64,000 bases of DNA from NORP23 sp050302475 (lineage in GTDB: Bacteria; Pseudomonadota; Alphaproteobacteria; Rhodobacterales; Rhodobacteraceae), in the NCBI GenBank assembly GCA_050302475.1, contig JBNLBF010000002.1, positions 218,512 to 282,511 of the forward strand. The letters run 5' to 3'. Below the pieces are notes generated by a model, which worked only from the letters and a program-made list of their open reading frames with translations, had not been told where the DNA came from and made no database searches. This document shows positions 17,724-26,942 of this stretch, in pieces. Position 1 is the stretch's first letter, and every line of letters starts with the position of its first letter. A program made the translations under genes and the position numbers.

Positions 17724-18974
17724 TTATAATCGCTTTCTGCTTTTTGCAGTGGCAGCCATACGGTAAAATGTGCTGCCTTTTCCCGGCGCCGACTCGATCT
17801 GCAAGGCCCCCTGGTGACGATTAATGATATGTTTTACGATAGCCAGCCCCAGCCCGGTGCCGCCTTTGTTTCGGCTTTGCGTTGTGCTCACTCGATAGAA
17901 ACGTTCGGTCAGGCGACTGAGATGCTCTTTGTCTATACCCGGACCTTGATCTCTTACCGAGATCCCAACCATTCCGGGATAGCGCGAGTTAGGCTCTGCC
18001 TCCAGAATTTCGATGGTGCTGCCACCTGCATATTTATTTGCGTTGTCGATCAGGTTGATAAAAACCTGATTGATCTGATCCCTGTCGCCAAGGATATTCA
18101 CATCCCGGTCGGGCAGCTCGTTTTTCAGTCGCGCTTCTGCACCCAGCAGAGGCTGCATGGCGGACACGGTCTCGTTCAGAATTTCGTAAAGGTTACACGG
18201 GTTTTTGGGCGAGATATGTGCGTTGGCCTCAATTCGGCTCAATGACATCAGGTCATCGACCAGCCTTTGCATCCGGGTCGCCTGCTTTCCCATGATATCG
18301 AGAAACTTCTCCCGGGCCTCCGGATCGTTCTTTGCATGACCTTGCAGCGTTTCAATATAGCCCATGATCGATGCCAGCGGTGTTCGCAGTTCATGACTGG
18401 CATTTGCAATGAAATCCGAGCGCATTTTTTCCGCCTGACGATGGCGGGTGCGGTCCTCGACCTCAACAATTGCGTGCGCCAAGTCACCGAACTCGCTGCC
18501 CGCCGGAACCAGCCCGATGCGGGTTTCGAAATAACGATCACCGCCTTTTGTTGTCATAAACGACACGCTGCTGCTTTCCCCGTCTTCGAGGGCAGCATTT
18601 ACCGCATCAACAAACGCAGGTGCCCGAAAAAGGTTGGCGAAATGGTCGCCCGTCTCCAAAGAGGGCAGGAGGTTGGTCGCCGCATTATTCGCATAAACCA
18701 CCCGCCCCTTCGGAGAGATCACAATCAGTGACAACGGCATTTCTTCCAACAGTGCCCTCCCGAAACCGGGCGGCAGGGGTGTCGTTTCATCAATGACCGG
18801 GTCAAGATGATCAACAGGATCACGCAACGCTTCTTGTATCAACGCAAAGACCAGCACCAGCAACAGCACCGAGGCAAAAACAATCCAGGCGGATTCATTC
18901 ATGTAGGCGAGAATTGCGGCAACGAGCCCCGCAATCAGACCCAGATACAAAAATGATAAAATCCGGTCTTTCAC
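17724..18974 (-). CDS. phoR: Phosphate regulon sensor histidine kinase PhoR
   Basis: Membrane-bound kinase partner of PhoB. Two hydrophobic segments occupy about residues 5-50, a PAS domain follows (PLSLIVISPKGRVVYANNAA), then the HisKA box FIANASHELRTPLASIMGY with the phospho-accepting His, and the HATPase domain with N (LIDNANKYAGG), G1 (VRDQGPGI) and G2 (KGGTGLGLAIV) boxes. The start is taken at GTG 18974 because GGGAGG precedes it by 4 bases; an upstream in-frame GTG at 19010 would add 12 residues. First gene of the Pho operon. Confidence 0.93.
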   Translation of the reverse strand: MKDRILSFLYLGLIAGLVAAILAYMNESAWIVFASVLLLVLVFALIQEALRDPVDHLDPVIDETTPLPPGFGRALLEEMPLSLIVISPKGRVVYANNAATNLLPSLETGDHFANLFRAPAFVDAVNAALEDGESSSVSFMTTKGGDRYFETRIGLVPAGSEFGDLAHAIVEVEDRTRHRQAEKMRSDFIANASHELRTPLASIMGYIETLQGHAKNDPEAREKFLDIMGKQATRMQRLVDDLMSLSRIEANAHISPKNPCNLYEILNETVSAMQPLLGAEARLKNELPDRDVNILGDRDQINQVFINLIDNANKYAGGSTIEILEAEPNSRYPGMVGISVRDQGPGIDKEHLSRLTERFYRVSTTQSRNKGGTGLGLAIVKHIINRHQGALQIESAPGKGSTFYRMAATAKSRKRL

Positions 18975-19094
18975 TGTGCCTCCCAAAATCTTTTCAGATT
19001 TACCCACCACGTTAGTGGAAAAACAAGCGCAAAGATTGCATTCATCAATATGACATATATGTATATAAGGTCTCTATAAGTCGGAGGAATAACC

Positions 19095-19505
19095 GTGATC
19101 CGATATGATCTGAAATGCACAAATGGTCACGCGTTTGACTCGTGGTTCGGGTCCAGCGCGGATTACAACAAGCTGAAAGCTGCCGGAATGGTGGCCTGTT
19201 CGGTATGTGGTGAAACAGATGTCGAGAAAGCCGTGATGGCCCCGCGCGTTTCCACAACTGACGATCATCCTCTCAGCGCGCCGACGACTGCGGCGGAGCA
19301 CATGGTGCGGGAGCTGCGCAAAGAAATTGAAAAAAATGCGGATAATGTCGGCAAAGAATTCGCCAATGAGGCACGCAAAATCCATGCGGGCGACGCACCG
19401 GAACGGGCAATTTATGGGGAAGCAAAACCAGATGAGGCAGTTGCCTTGATCGAAGATGGTATCCCTGTGACACCTCTGCCATGGAGTTCACGCAAAACCA
19501 ACTAG
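19095..19505 (+). CDS. DUF1178 family protein
   Basis: A 136-residue conserved alphaproteobacterial protein. It opens MIRYDLKCTNGHAFDSWF and has a second pair in ACSVCGET, giving a CxxGH/CxxC zinc-ribbon-like N-terminus, followed by a helical region with AEHMVRELRKEIEKNADNVG and the conserved tail IEDGIPVTPLP. GTG or ATG choice: the start used has GGAGGAAT upstream. Function is unknown for the family. It is divergent from phoR across about 120 bases of AT-rich DNA. Confidence 0.88.
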   Translation: MIRYDLKCTNGHAFDSWFGSSADYNKLKAAGMVACSVCGETDVEKAVMAPRVSTTDDHPLSAPTTAAEHMVRELRKEIEKNADNVGKEFANEARKIHAGDAPERAIYGEAKPDEAVALIEDGIPVTPLPWSSRKTN

Positions 19506-19702
19506 GGTTGAAATCACTGACAGGCTGATGCGTCGGCTGTGTCGATGCGTTCTGATTTGGAAATGTGTTAGAATTTTCAAACTGGTTCGGTCAAATCTGA
19601 CGATTATCTGGAACAGCAAACCCCGCCTTATGCCACCTTGCCCCCTCCCGCGTCCCGCGCTAAGAGGTGCGCCAATGAATATTGGCAAGGGACATCCAAC
19701 GT

Positions 19703-20956
19703 ATGCCACGTCTGGTCATGAAATTTGGCGGCACCTCGGTCGCGGATCTGGAGCGCATCCGTAATGTTGCGAACCGGGTTCAGCGCGAGGTTGAAAACGG
19801 CTACGAAGTCATCGTGATCGTGTCTGCCATGTCAGGCAAGACCAACGAACTTGTCGGCTGGGTTCGTGACGCCGCGTCCTCGCCGGGCGCCAGCACGCCG
19901 GGGTTCTATGATGCCCGTGAATATGATGCCGTGGTGTCGTCGGGTGAACAGGTGACGTCTGGCCTCCTCAGCATCACACTGCAGGAAATGGGCATTCAGG
20001 CGCGCAGTTGGCAGGGCTGGCAGGTGCCGGTCAAAACGACCTCCGCCCACGGCGCCGCGCGGATCGAGGAAATCCCGTCCGATAATCTGGACGCCAAATT
20101 TGCCGACGGGATGCAGGTGGCTGTAGTCGCCGGATTCCAGGGTGTCAGCCCCGAAGGCCGCATCACCACTTTGGGTCGTGGCGGTTCAGACACAACTGCC
20201 GTTGCCTTCGCCGCTGCGCTCAATGCCGAACGCTGCGATATATATACCGACGTCGATGGCATCTACACCACCGACCCGCGCATCACGCGCAAAGCCCGCA
20301 AATTGGACAAAATCGCCTATGAGGAGATGCTGGAACTGGCCTCCCTTGGCGCGAAAGTCCTGCAAACCCGCTCGGTCGAGCTGGCGATGCGCTACAAAGT
20401 CCGTTTGCAGGTTCTCAGCAGTTTCTCGGACGAGCCCGGAACGCTCGTCTGTGACGAGGAGGAAATCATGGAACAGAATGCCGTCGCCGGAGTCGCCTAT
20501 TCACGGGACGAGGCGAAAATGACCCTGATCTCGGTCGCCGACCGCCCGGGCGTTGCCGCCGCGATCTTTGGCCCACTGGCCGAAGCCGGGGTGAATGTCG
20601 ATATGATTGTACAGAATATCTCGGAAGAAGGGCGCACGGATATGACCTTTTCGTGCCCCGTCGACGACGTCGCCCGCGCCACCAAAGCGATCGAAGGAGC
20701 GAAAGAAGCGGGAGAGATTAACTATCACGCGCTCGATGCCGACACTGGCGTTGCCAAGGTCTCCATCGTCGGGATCGGGATGCGGTCTCACGCCGGTATC
20801 GCACAGAAAATGTTCAAATCTCTGGCGGATGACGGGATCAACATCAAGGTGATTACAACCTCCGAGATCAAAGTTTCTGTTCTGGTCGACAGAAAATACA
20901 TGGAACTCGCCGTCCAATCCCTGCATGATGCGTTCGAGTTGGAGAAAGCATCGTAA
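19703..20956 (+). CDS. lysC: Aspartate kinase
   Basis: First enzyme of the lysine/methionine/threonine pathway. The start is ATG 19703 (the upstream TTG at 19682 is less likely). KFGGTSVADL marks the kinase N-terminus, GRGGSDTTAVAFA the substrate loop and TTDPR the nucleotide region; two ACT domains fill the C-terminal 150 residues (LISVADRPGVAAAIFGPLAEAGVN and a second around VSIVGIGMRSHAGIAQ), so feedback inhibition is expected. At about 417 residues it is the monofunctional class. ptsP follows 9 bases later. Confidence 0.96.
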   Translation: MPRLVMKFGGTSVADLERIRNVANRVQREVENGYEVIVIVSAMSGKTNELVGWVRDAASSPGASTPGFYDAREYDAVVSSGEQVTSGLLSITLQEMGIQARSWQGWQVPVKTTSAHGAARIEEIPSDNLDAKFADGMQVAVVAGFQGVSPEGRITTLGRGGSDTTAVAFAAALNAERCDIYTDVDGIYTTDPRITRKARKLDKIAYEEMLELASLGAKVLQTRSVELAMRYKVRLQVLSSFSDEPGTLVCDEEEIMEQNAVAGVAYSRDEAKMTLISVADRPGVAAAIFGPLAEAGVNVDMIVQNISEEGRTDMTFSCPVDDVARATKAIEGAKEAGEINYHALDADTGVAKVSIVGIGMRSHAGIAQKMFKSLADDGINIKVITTSEIKVSVLVDRKYMELAVQSLHDAFELEKAS

Positions 20957-20965
20957 GGGGACATA

Positions 20966-23227
20966 ATGTCCGCACGCACCGGGGTTGAATCCCACGTTCT
21001 GCTGAAACGTCTGCGCGATACCCTTGCCGAACAAGGCGAGGGTCAGGAGCGTCTGGACAAAATCACCCATCTGATCGCGGATTCGATGGCGGCGGAAGTG
21101 TGCTCGATCTATCTGCGGCGCGATGAACGTACACTGGAACTGTGCGCCACCGAAGGTCTGAACCCGGAATCGGTTCACGAAACCCGGATGCGAATGGGTC
21201 AGGGTCTGGTCGGACAGATCGCCGAAAAAGCAGAACCTTTCAAAACCAAAAACGCCCCCGACGCTCCCGGTTTCCGCTATATGCCCGAAACCGGCGAGGA
21301 GATTTATTCCTCCTTCGTTGGTGTGCCCATCCAGCGCGTCGGCGAGGTTCTGGGTGTTCTGGTCGTCCAGAACAAGGTCGCTCGTGAATATACCGAAGAC
21401 GAAATCTACGCGCTGGAAGTCGTCGCGATGGTTATCGCTGAGATGACCGAGCTCGGCGCGTTTACCGCCGAGGGGCAGCAGGCCATGGCCATGCCGCACC
21501 AGCGGACCTTCTTTGCCCAAGGCCTGTCCGCACAGGAAGGCGTCGCCGAGGGGCATGTGCTGCTGCACGAACCCCATATCGTCATCGCCAATCCGGTTGC
21601 CGATGACCCCGAAACTGAAAAACAGCGTCTGTCGAGTGCCATCACCGAACTGCGGGCCGAGATTGACCGGATGCTCGGCGCCGATCAGTTGGCCACCAGC
21701 GGTGAACATCGCGAGGTGCTGGAAGCCTATAAAATGTTCGCGAATGACCGTGGCTGGCGCGAACGGATGGAGCAATCCATCGACTCCGGTCTGGCTGCCG
21801 AGGTTGCGGTGGAACGTGACCAATCCAACACACGAACCCGGATGGAACGCGTGCAGGACCCCTATTTGCGCGAACGCCTGCATGATCTGGATGATCTGTC
21901 CAACCGTTTGCTGCGCCTCCTGACCGGGCGAAATGGCAATGGCTCGACCGACATCCCCGAGGATGCGATCCTCGTCGCGCGCAATATCGGCCCGGCGGAA
22001 TTGCTGGATTACGGCAAGAAGCTGAAAGGGGTGGTGCTGGAGGAAGGCTCGGTCTCCTCCCACGCCGCGATTGTTGCCCGCGCGCTGGCGATCCCGTTGG
22101 TCGTTCAGGCGGCCCGCATTACGCGGGAGGCACTGAATAACGACTATATACTTGTCGATGGTGACGAAGGGGTCGCCCATCTCCGCCCGGAAACCAGCGT
22201 CGCGACCGCGTTTCACGAAAAAGTCGCCATGCGCGCACAGGCGGCAGAGGAATATGGAGCCCTGCGTGACCTGCCCGCGACCTCGACAGATGGAATCAAT
22301 ATCCGGTTGGAAATGAACGCAGGCCTGATGGCCGATCTCCCATCGCTTGCAGGGTCCGGGGCCGAAGGGGTTGGTCTTTACCGTACTGAACTGCAATTCC
22401 TGCTGCGTAGCTCCGTCCCGCGCCGTGGCGATCTGTCGGAACGCTATGCCCGCGTTATGGATGCCGCCGGGGAGTTGCCGGTTTGCTTCCGCACGCTGGA
22501 TATCGGGTCGGACAAGGTCCTGCCCTACATGAAAAAATTCGACGAACCGAACCCTGCCATGGGCTGGCGGGCCATTCGGCTTGGTCTGGATCGTCCCGGC
22601 GTCATGCGGCTGCAATTCCAGTCGCTGATCCGCGCCGCCAAAGGCCGTCCGCTGAAAATCATGTTCCCGATGATCGCCCAGTTCGACGAATTCCGCGAGG
22701 CCCGAGATCGTTTCTACGACCAACTGGAAAAGGAAAAAGCCCTGCGCCATCTGGTGCCGACGCAAATCCAGATCGGGGCAATGCTGGAAACGCCGTCGCT
22801 CGCCTTTGCGCCCGACCAGTTTTTCGATATGGCAGATTTCATCTCCATCGGCGGGAACGATCTGAAACAGTTTTTCTTTGCCGCCGACCGCGAAAACGAA
22901 AAAGTCCGCCGCCGCTATGACACGCTGAATGTCAGCTATCTGTCCTTCATCGAACAGATCGCCGCCCGCTGTGCCCGTTTCAACACTCCCGTCAGCTTTT
23001 GTGGCGAAGACGCGGGTCGCCCTATCGAGGCCCTCGCTTTCGCCGCTATGGGATTGCGGATCTTGTCGATGCGCCCGGCCTCTATCGGGCCGATAAAGCG
23101 GTTGATCCGATCCGTCAGCCTGTCGGAAACCAAACGCATGATTGATGACGCCCGTGCCTCGGGTCTGCAATCCGTCCGACCGGCGCTGGAAAGCTGGCTG
23201 AAAGAGATCGGGGCCCCCTATCGTTAA
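20966..23227 (+). CDS. ptsP: Phosphoenolpyruvate-protein phosphotransferase, nitrogen PTS enzyme I with GAF domain
   Basis: A 753-residue EI-Ntr. The N-terminal GAF domain spans about residues 20-160 (VCSIYLRRDERTLELCATEG), the sensor that binds glutamine in studied homologues. Next come the EI N-terminal domain, the phosphohistidine loop GSVSSHAAIVARALAIP, and the PEP-binding barrel with MFPMIAQFDEF and the catalytic cysteine loop SFCGEDAGRP. It starts the nitrogen PTS phosphorelay that acts on regulators rather than on sugars. lysC precedes it and a DUF2064-type gene overlaps or abuts its end. Confidence 0.96.
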   Translation: MSARTGVESHVLLKRLRDTLAEQGEGQERLDKITHLIADSMAAEVCSIYLRRDERTLELCATEGLNPESVHETRMRMGQGLVGQIAEKAEPFKTKNAPDAPGFRYMPETGEEIYSSFVGVPIQRVGEVLGVLVVQNKVAREYTEDEIYALEVVAMVIAEMTELGAFTAEGQQAMAMPHQRTFFAQGLSAQEGVAEGHVLLHEPHIVIANPVADDPETEKQRLSSAITELRAEIDRMLGADQLATSGEHREVLEAYKMFANDRGWRERMEQSIDSGLAAEVAVERDQSNTRTRMERVQDPYLRERLHDLDDLSNRLLRLLTGRNGNGSTDIPEDAILVARNIGPAELLDYGKKLKGVVLEEGSVSSHAAIVARALAIPLVVQAARITREALNNDYILVDGDEGVAHLRPETSVATAFHEKVAMRAQAAEEYGALRDLPATSTDGINIRLEMNAGLMADLPSLAGSGAEGVGLYRTELQFLLRSSVPRRGDLSERYARVMDAAGELPVCFRTLDIGSDKVLPYMKKFDEPNPAMGWRAIRLGLDRPGVMRLQFQSLIRAAKGRPLKIMFPMIAQFDEFREARDRFYDQLEKEKALRHLVPTQIQIGAMLETPSLAFAPDQFFDMADFISIGGNDLKQFFFAADRENEKVRRRYDTLNVSYLSFIEQIAARCARFNTPVSFCGEDAGRPIEALAFAAMGLRILSMRPASIGPIKRLIRSVSLSETKRMIDDARASGLQSVRPALESWLKEIGAPYR

Positions 23228-23243
23228 GCGGCTGGTCATCTTT

Positions 23244-23807
23244 GTGAAAGAGCCCCGCCCGGGATGGGTGAAAACACGCCTCGCCCGCGATATCGGTCCC
23301 ATCGCAGCAACCTGGTGGTATCGCCACCAGCTTTCCCGACTCGTCCGCCGCCTGACAGACCCCCGCTGGGTGATCCATCTTTGCGTCAGCCCTGACACCG
23401 CCCTGACCAGCCGCGTCCTGCCGGCAGGCCAGCACCACGCGCAGGGTGACGGGACACTGGGCGCGCGGATGGCAAGAGCCTTCGCCACCATCCCATCCGG
23501 TCCGATGGTGCTGATCGGCAGCGATGTGCCCGGCATCACGCCAGCACTCGTTGCAGATGCGTTCCGCGTTCTTGGCCACAAAGACTGCGTCTTCGGCCCC
23601 GCCCCTGACGGTGGCTACTGGCTGGTCGGTCACCGCCGCCAGTCCCACCCTCTGCCGTTACAACTTTTCGAAAATGTCCGCTGGTCAACTGAGCACGCGC
23701 TGGCAGATACGATTGCGTCCGTCTACCCCGCGACAATCGGGTATGTTGCAGAGTTGCAAGATGTTGATACCCTCGCCGATCTGAAATCCCTGAAGGAATC
23801 GCCATGA
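23244..23807 (+). CDS. DUF2064 / TIGR04282-like nucleotidyl-type glycosyltransferase-fold protein
   Basis: Roughly 190 residues with the family pattern VKEPRPGWVKTRLARDIG at the start, MVLIGSDVPGITPALVADAF with the acidic metal site in the middle, and FGPAPDGGYWLVG. GTG 23244 is the first standard start, but the preceding codons (from 23223, encoding VKRLVIF) supply the first beta strand of this fold, so translation probably begins further up at a non-standard codon or overlaps the ptsP end. The next gene overlaps by ATGA. Biochemical role unproven in the family. Confidence 0.8.
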   Translation: MKEPRPGWVKTRLARDIGPIAATWWYRHQLSRLVRRLTDPRWVIHLCVSPDTALTSRVLPAGQHHAQGDGTLGARMARAFATIPSGPMVLIGSDVPGITPALVADAFRVLGHKDCVFGPAPDGGYWLVGHRRQSHPLPLQLFENVRWSTEHALADTIASVYPATIGYVAELQDVDTLADLKSLKESP

Positions 23808-24202
23808 TTGGTCGCCTGAACCATGTTGCCATCGCCGTGCCGGACCTCGACGCCGCTGCTGCGCTGTATCGCGGGGCATTGGGGGCGGATGTGGGCGACC
23901 CGCAGAGCCTGCCCGAGCATGGCGTCACTGTGATTTTCATCACCCTCCCCAATACCAAAATCGAATTGCTGCATCCGCTTGGCATCGACAGCCCGATCCG
24001 GAACTTCCTCGACAAAAACCCGTCCGGCGGGATCCATCATATCTGCTACGAGGTTGATGACATCGAAGCCGCCGCCGCACAGTTGAAAGCTACCGGCGCA
24101 CGGGTACTGGGTGATATCAAAACCGGCGCGCATAACAAGCCTGTCCTGTTCCTGCATCCCAAGGATTTCAACGGTACGCTTATTGAATTGGAGCAAGTCT
24201 GA
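23804..24202 (+). CDS. mce: Methylmalonyl-CoA epimerase
   Basis: A 132-residue vicinal-oxygen-chelate protein that interconverts (2R)- and (2S)-methylmalonyl-CoA in propionyl-CoA oxidation. It opens GRLNHVAIAVPDLDAAAALY with the first metal His, has IELLHPLG, GGIHHICYEVDDIEAA with the second His, and HPKDFNGTLIELEQ with the metal Glu near the end. Overlaps both neighbours by ATGA-type junctions (previous gene and DUF1467 gene), which is the usual alphaproteobacterial mce-DUF1467 arrangement. Confidence 0.95.
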   Translation: MIGRLNHVAIAVPDLDAAAALYRGALGADVGDPQSLPEHGVTVIFITLPNTKIELLHPLGIDSPIRNFLDKNPSGGIHHICYEVDDIEAAAAQLKATGARVLGDIKTGAHNKPVLFLHPKDFNGTLIELEQV

Positions 24203-24465
24203 TGGCGATCACCTCAGCAATCGTTTTATATGCTGTCATCTGGTTTATGACCCTGTTGATTGCGCTGCCTATTGGACTGCGTACACAAGGGGATGAGAAT
24301 GACGTCGTACCCGGCACCCCGGAATCTGCGCCCGCCAACCTGCGGATGGGACGCAAACTGATCTGGGTGACCGTGATCACCACTCTGATCTGGGCCCCTT
24401 TGACTGCCTTGATCCTGTCGGGACTGCTGACGATCGAAGATATCGATTTCTTTAACCGGATGTAA
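24202..24465 (+). CDS. DUF1467 family small membrane protein
   Basis: An 87-residue protein with two membrane helices (about 5-26 and 52-76) separated by a polar loop GDENDVVPGTPESAPANLRMG. The family regularly follows methylmalonyl-CoA epimerase in alphaproteobacteria, as here, where its start overlaps the mce stop by 1 base. Function unknown. Its last 14 bases overlap the 3' end of the convergent molybdopterin-binding-type gene. Confidence 0.9.
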   Translation: MAITSAIVLYAVIWFMTLLIALPIGLRTQGDENDVVPGTPESAPANLRMGRKLIWVTVITTLIWAPLTALILSGLLTIEDIDFFNRM

Positions 24466-25186
24466 TACGCGCCCGCAGCGCTTCCAGCTCTGCCGCCGCA
24501 GCATCAAGCGCTGCCTGATCAAACCCGCGCACCACGATATTGGTCCCAAACCGTCCATCCCTCACAAACGGATAGGACCCAAAGGACAGATCCGGTTTCG
24601 CTTTGGCCATTTCCGCTAATGGCGCCGCGATATTCCCTTCGGGCATATCAAATGGCACGCTGAGCGATAGTAACGGTTGTCCTCCGACCAGCGTCGGCAA
24701 CATGCTATCGACCATGGCATGAAAGACACTCGGCACTCCGGCCATCACATGGACATTCCCGATCTTGAACCCCGGCGCTTTTGATACGGGATTATCGATC
24801 AGTGTTGCGCCGTCCGGAATGCGGGCCATTCGCAGGCGCATCTCGTTCAGCTCGACCTCGGGGTTTTTGTAATTGGTCGCAAGGATCGCCCGCGCGTCCT
24901 CGCGCACATCAATCCCGACCCCAAAGGCCGCCGCAATAGCGTCTGCCGTGATATCATCATGCGTCGGCCCGATCCCGCCACTGGTGACGACATAATCATA
25001 TTTCGCGCGCAACGCATTCACCGCATCGATTATCTCCTCCGCCTCGTCCCCAACAACGCGAACCTCTCGCAAGGCCACCCCAATTTCGGTCAGCTTTGTG
25101 GCCAGATGGTTCGTGTTGGTATCCTGCGTGCGCCCCGACAGGATTTCATCGCCGATAACCAGCATTGCGGCGGTTGGATTGGGCAT
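24452..25186 (-). CDS. Competence/damage-inducible protein A-like, MoaB/Mog-type domain
   Basis: A 244-residue protein with the N-terminal CinA signature LVIGDEILSGRTQDTNTNHLA, then VTSGGIGPTHDDITADAIA, the molybdopterin-binding-fold motif, and MAGVPSVFHAMVDSMLP. It lacks the C-terminal nicotinamide mononucleotide deamidase (CinA C) domain, so it is the short MoaB-like form; such proteins include ADP-ribose pyrophosphatases. It is divergent from map across about 110 bases. Confidence 0.9.
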   Translation of the reverse strand: MPNPTAAMLVIGDEILSGRTQDTNTNHLATKLTEIGVALREVRVVGDEAEEIIDAVNALRAKYDYVVTSGGIGPTHDDITADAIAAAFGVGIDVREDARAILATNYKNPEVELNEMRLRMARIPDGATLIDNPVSKAPGFKIGNVHVMAGVPSVFHAMVDSMLPTLVGGQPLLSLSVPFDMPEGNIAAPLAEMAKAKPDLSFGSYPFVRDGRFGTNIVVRGFDQAALDAAAAELEALRARITSG

Positions 25187-25300
25187 TTGTGACTCCTGTA
25201 AATCTTGACGCTGACCCTATCTGCTCCCATTTCTGATGGGAAGGGTTTGCGTCCGCGCGCCCAAATCGGTAATAAATCACCAAACCAGAAGGAATCTCCC

Positions 25301-26116
25301 GTGGAAGGACTGACACCCAGTCGACTGACCAAAGACGGCATTCGCCTTTACGAAAAGGCGGATTTCGCAGGTATGCATGCCGCTGGCAAACTGGCGGCGG
25401 AAACACTCGACATGATTGCGGAGCATGTGCAACCGGGTGTCACCACGTTGGAGCTGAACGACCACATTCACCGCTTTGTCGAAGCGAACGGCGCTGTGTC
25501 GGCGACCGTAGGATATAAGGGCTATCAACATGCCTCCTGTATTTCGCTAAACCACGTGGTTTGTCACGGTATTCCGGGTGATAAGGTGGTGAAAGATGGC
25601 GATATTCTGAATATCGACGTCACCGTGATCCTTGATGGCTGGTTCGGGGATACGAGCCGCATGTATGTCGCCGGAAAGCCCAGCCGAAAGGCGGAACGGT
25701 TGATCCAGGTGACCCACGACGCCCTGATGAAAGGGATTGAGCAGGTCAAACCCGGCAACACGTTCGGTGACATAGGCGCGGCGATCCAACGCTATGCTGA
25801 AGGGCACCGCATGTCAGTCGTCCGCGATTTCTGCGGTCACGGGCTGGGGCGTGTTTTTCATGCACCGCCAAACGTATTGCATTACGGTCGATGGGGGACG
25901 GGGCCGGTTCTGGAACCGGGCATGTTCTTCACGATCGAACCAATGATCAATCTCGGCAAACCCGATACTAAGGTGCTGGCCGATAACTGGACGGCTGTGA
26001 CGCGCGACAAGTCGCTCTCGGCGCAGTTCGAACACTCCATCGGTGTAACCGAGGATGGGTGCGAGATTTTTACCCTCTCGCCCACAGGCAAATTTCATCC
26101 GACCTATTCAGCTTAA
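25301..26116 (+). CDS. map: Type I methionine aminopeptidase
   Basis: Removes N-terminal Met from new proteins. The start is GTG 25301 with AGAAGGAA just upstream; an in-frame ATG at 25205 would add 32 low-complexity residues. All five metal ligands are visible: Asp in LNIDVTVI, Asp in FGDTSRMY, His in CGHGLGRVFH, Glu in FTIEPM and Glu in QFEHSIGV, plus the substrate His in VVCHGIP. The 271-residue size fits. radC follows after 35 bases. Confidence 0.95.
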   Translation: MEGLTPSRLTKDGIRLYEKADFAGMHAAGKLAAETLDMIAEHVQPGVTTLELNDHIHRFVEANGAVSATVGYKGYQHASCISLNHVVCHGIPGDKVVKDGDILNIDVTVILDGWFGDTSRMYVAGKPSRKAERLIQVTHDALMKGIEQVKPGNTFGDIGAAIQRYAEGHRMSVVRDFCGHGLGRVFHAPPNVLHYGRWGTGPVLEPGMFFTIEPMINLGKPDTKVLADNWTAVTRDKSLSAQFEHSIGVTEDGCEIFTLSPTGKFHPTYSA

Positions 26117-26151
26117 CCCGGTTTTAACCATGTTGGGGCGACTGTCCCCTC

Positions 26152-26934
26152 ATGAGTAACGAGTCCAAACCCGGTTTCGCTGAGGCCCCTCATCACAACC
26201 TGTTCGCTGATTTCGCACTGCCGGAACCAGCAGTGAAACCTGCGCCCAAACCCAAAACTGAAAAACCGCATTATCATAATCACCGTGCGCGTCTGCGTGA
26301 TCGGTTCATGTCGGCGGGCGGTGGCGCGCTTGCGGATTACGAGATGCTGGAACTCATCCTGTTCCGCGCTATCCCGCGTCAGGACGTGAAGCCGCTGGCG
26401 AAGCGTTTGCTGGATCGTTTTGGGGATTTCAACCGCGTGATTTCAGCCCCCACTGCCCGCCTGACCGAAGTCCAGGGCGTTGGAAGCGCGGTGGTACAGG
26501 AGTTGAAGATCGTCGAAGCCGCCGCACATCGACTCGGTCAGGCAAAGGTGCTCGGCACCAACGCCATTAGCAGCTGGGCGGCGCTGATGGATTACTGCAA
26601 AACAACGATGGCGCACCGCGAAACGGAACAGTTTCGTATCCTGTTTCTGGATCGCAAAAACATCCTCATCGCTGACGAGGAACAGGCCAAAGGCACCGTT
26701 GATCATGTTCCCGTTTACCCACGAGAAGTGGCAAAACGGGCGCTTGAGCTCAACGCCTCCGCGCTCATTCTCGTACATAATCACCCTTCGGGGGATCCAA
26801 CGCCCTCGCAGGCGGATATCTCGATGACGCAGAAAATTCAGATGGCGGTGGAAGCGCTGAACATCACGCTTCACGATCATATCATCATCGGCAAAGAAAC
26901 CGATCTGAGTTTTAAATCTGAAGGGTTAATTTGA
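26152..26934 (+). CDS. radC: RadC family protein (JAB/MPN domain)
   Basis: A 260-residue member of the RadC family. Residues 45-115 form the helix-hairpin-helix part (LADYEMLELILF, LTEVQGVGSAVVQELKI); the C-terminal 120 residues are the JAMM metalloprotease-like domain with LVHNHPSGDPTPSQADI. Despite the historical name, a direct repair role is not established, and RadC-type proteins are often found near mobile DNA. Here it lies among housekeeping genes after map. Confidence 0.93.
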   Translation: MSNESKPGFAEAPHHNLFADFALPEPAVKPAPKPKTEKPHYHNHRARLRDRFMSAGGGALADYEMLELILFRAIPRQDVKPLAKRLLDRFGDFNRVISAPTARLTEVQGVGSAVVQELKIVEAAAHRLGQAKVLGTNAISSWAALMDYCKTTMAHRETEQFRILFLDRKNILIADEEQAKGTVDHVPVYPREVAKRALELNASALILVHNHPSGDPTPSQADISMTQKIQMAVEALNITLHDHIIIGKETDLSFKSEGLI

Positions 26935-26942
26935 GCGTCAGA

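Noticed and set aside
20501..23581. A 1026-codon open frame on the minus strand
   Set aside because: It lies antisense to lysC and ptsP, whose protein motifs are intact. Long antisense frames are common in GC-rich coding DNA, and the translation shows no domain pattern.
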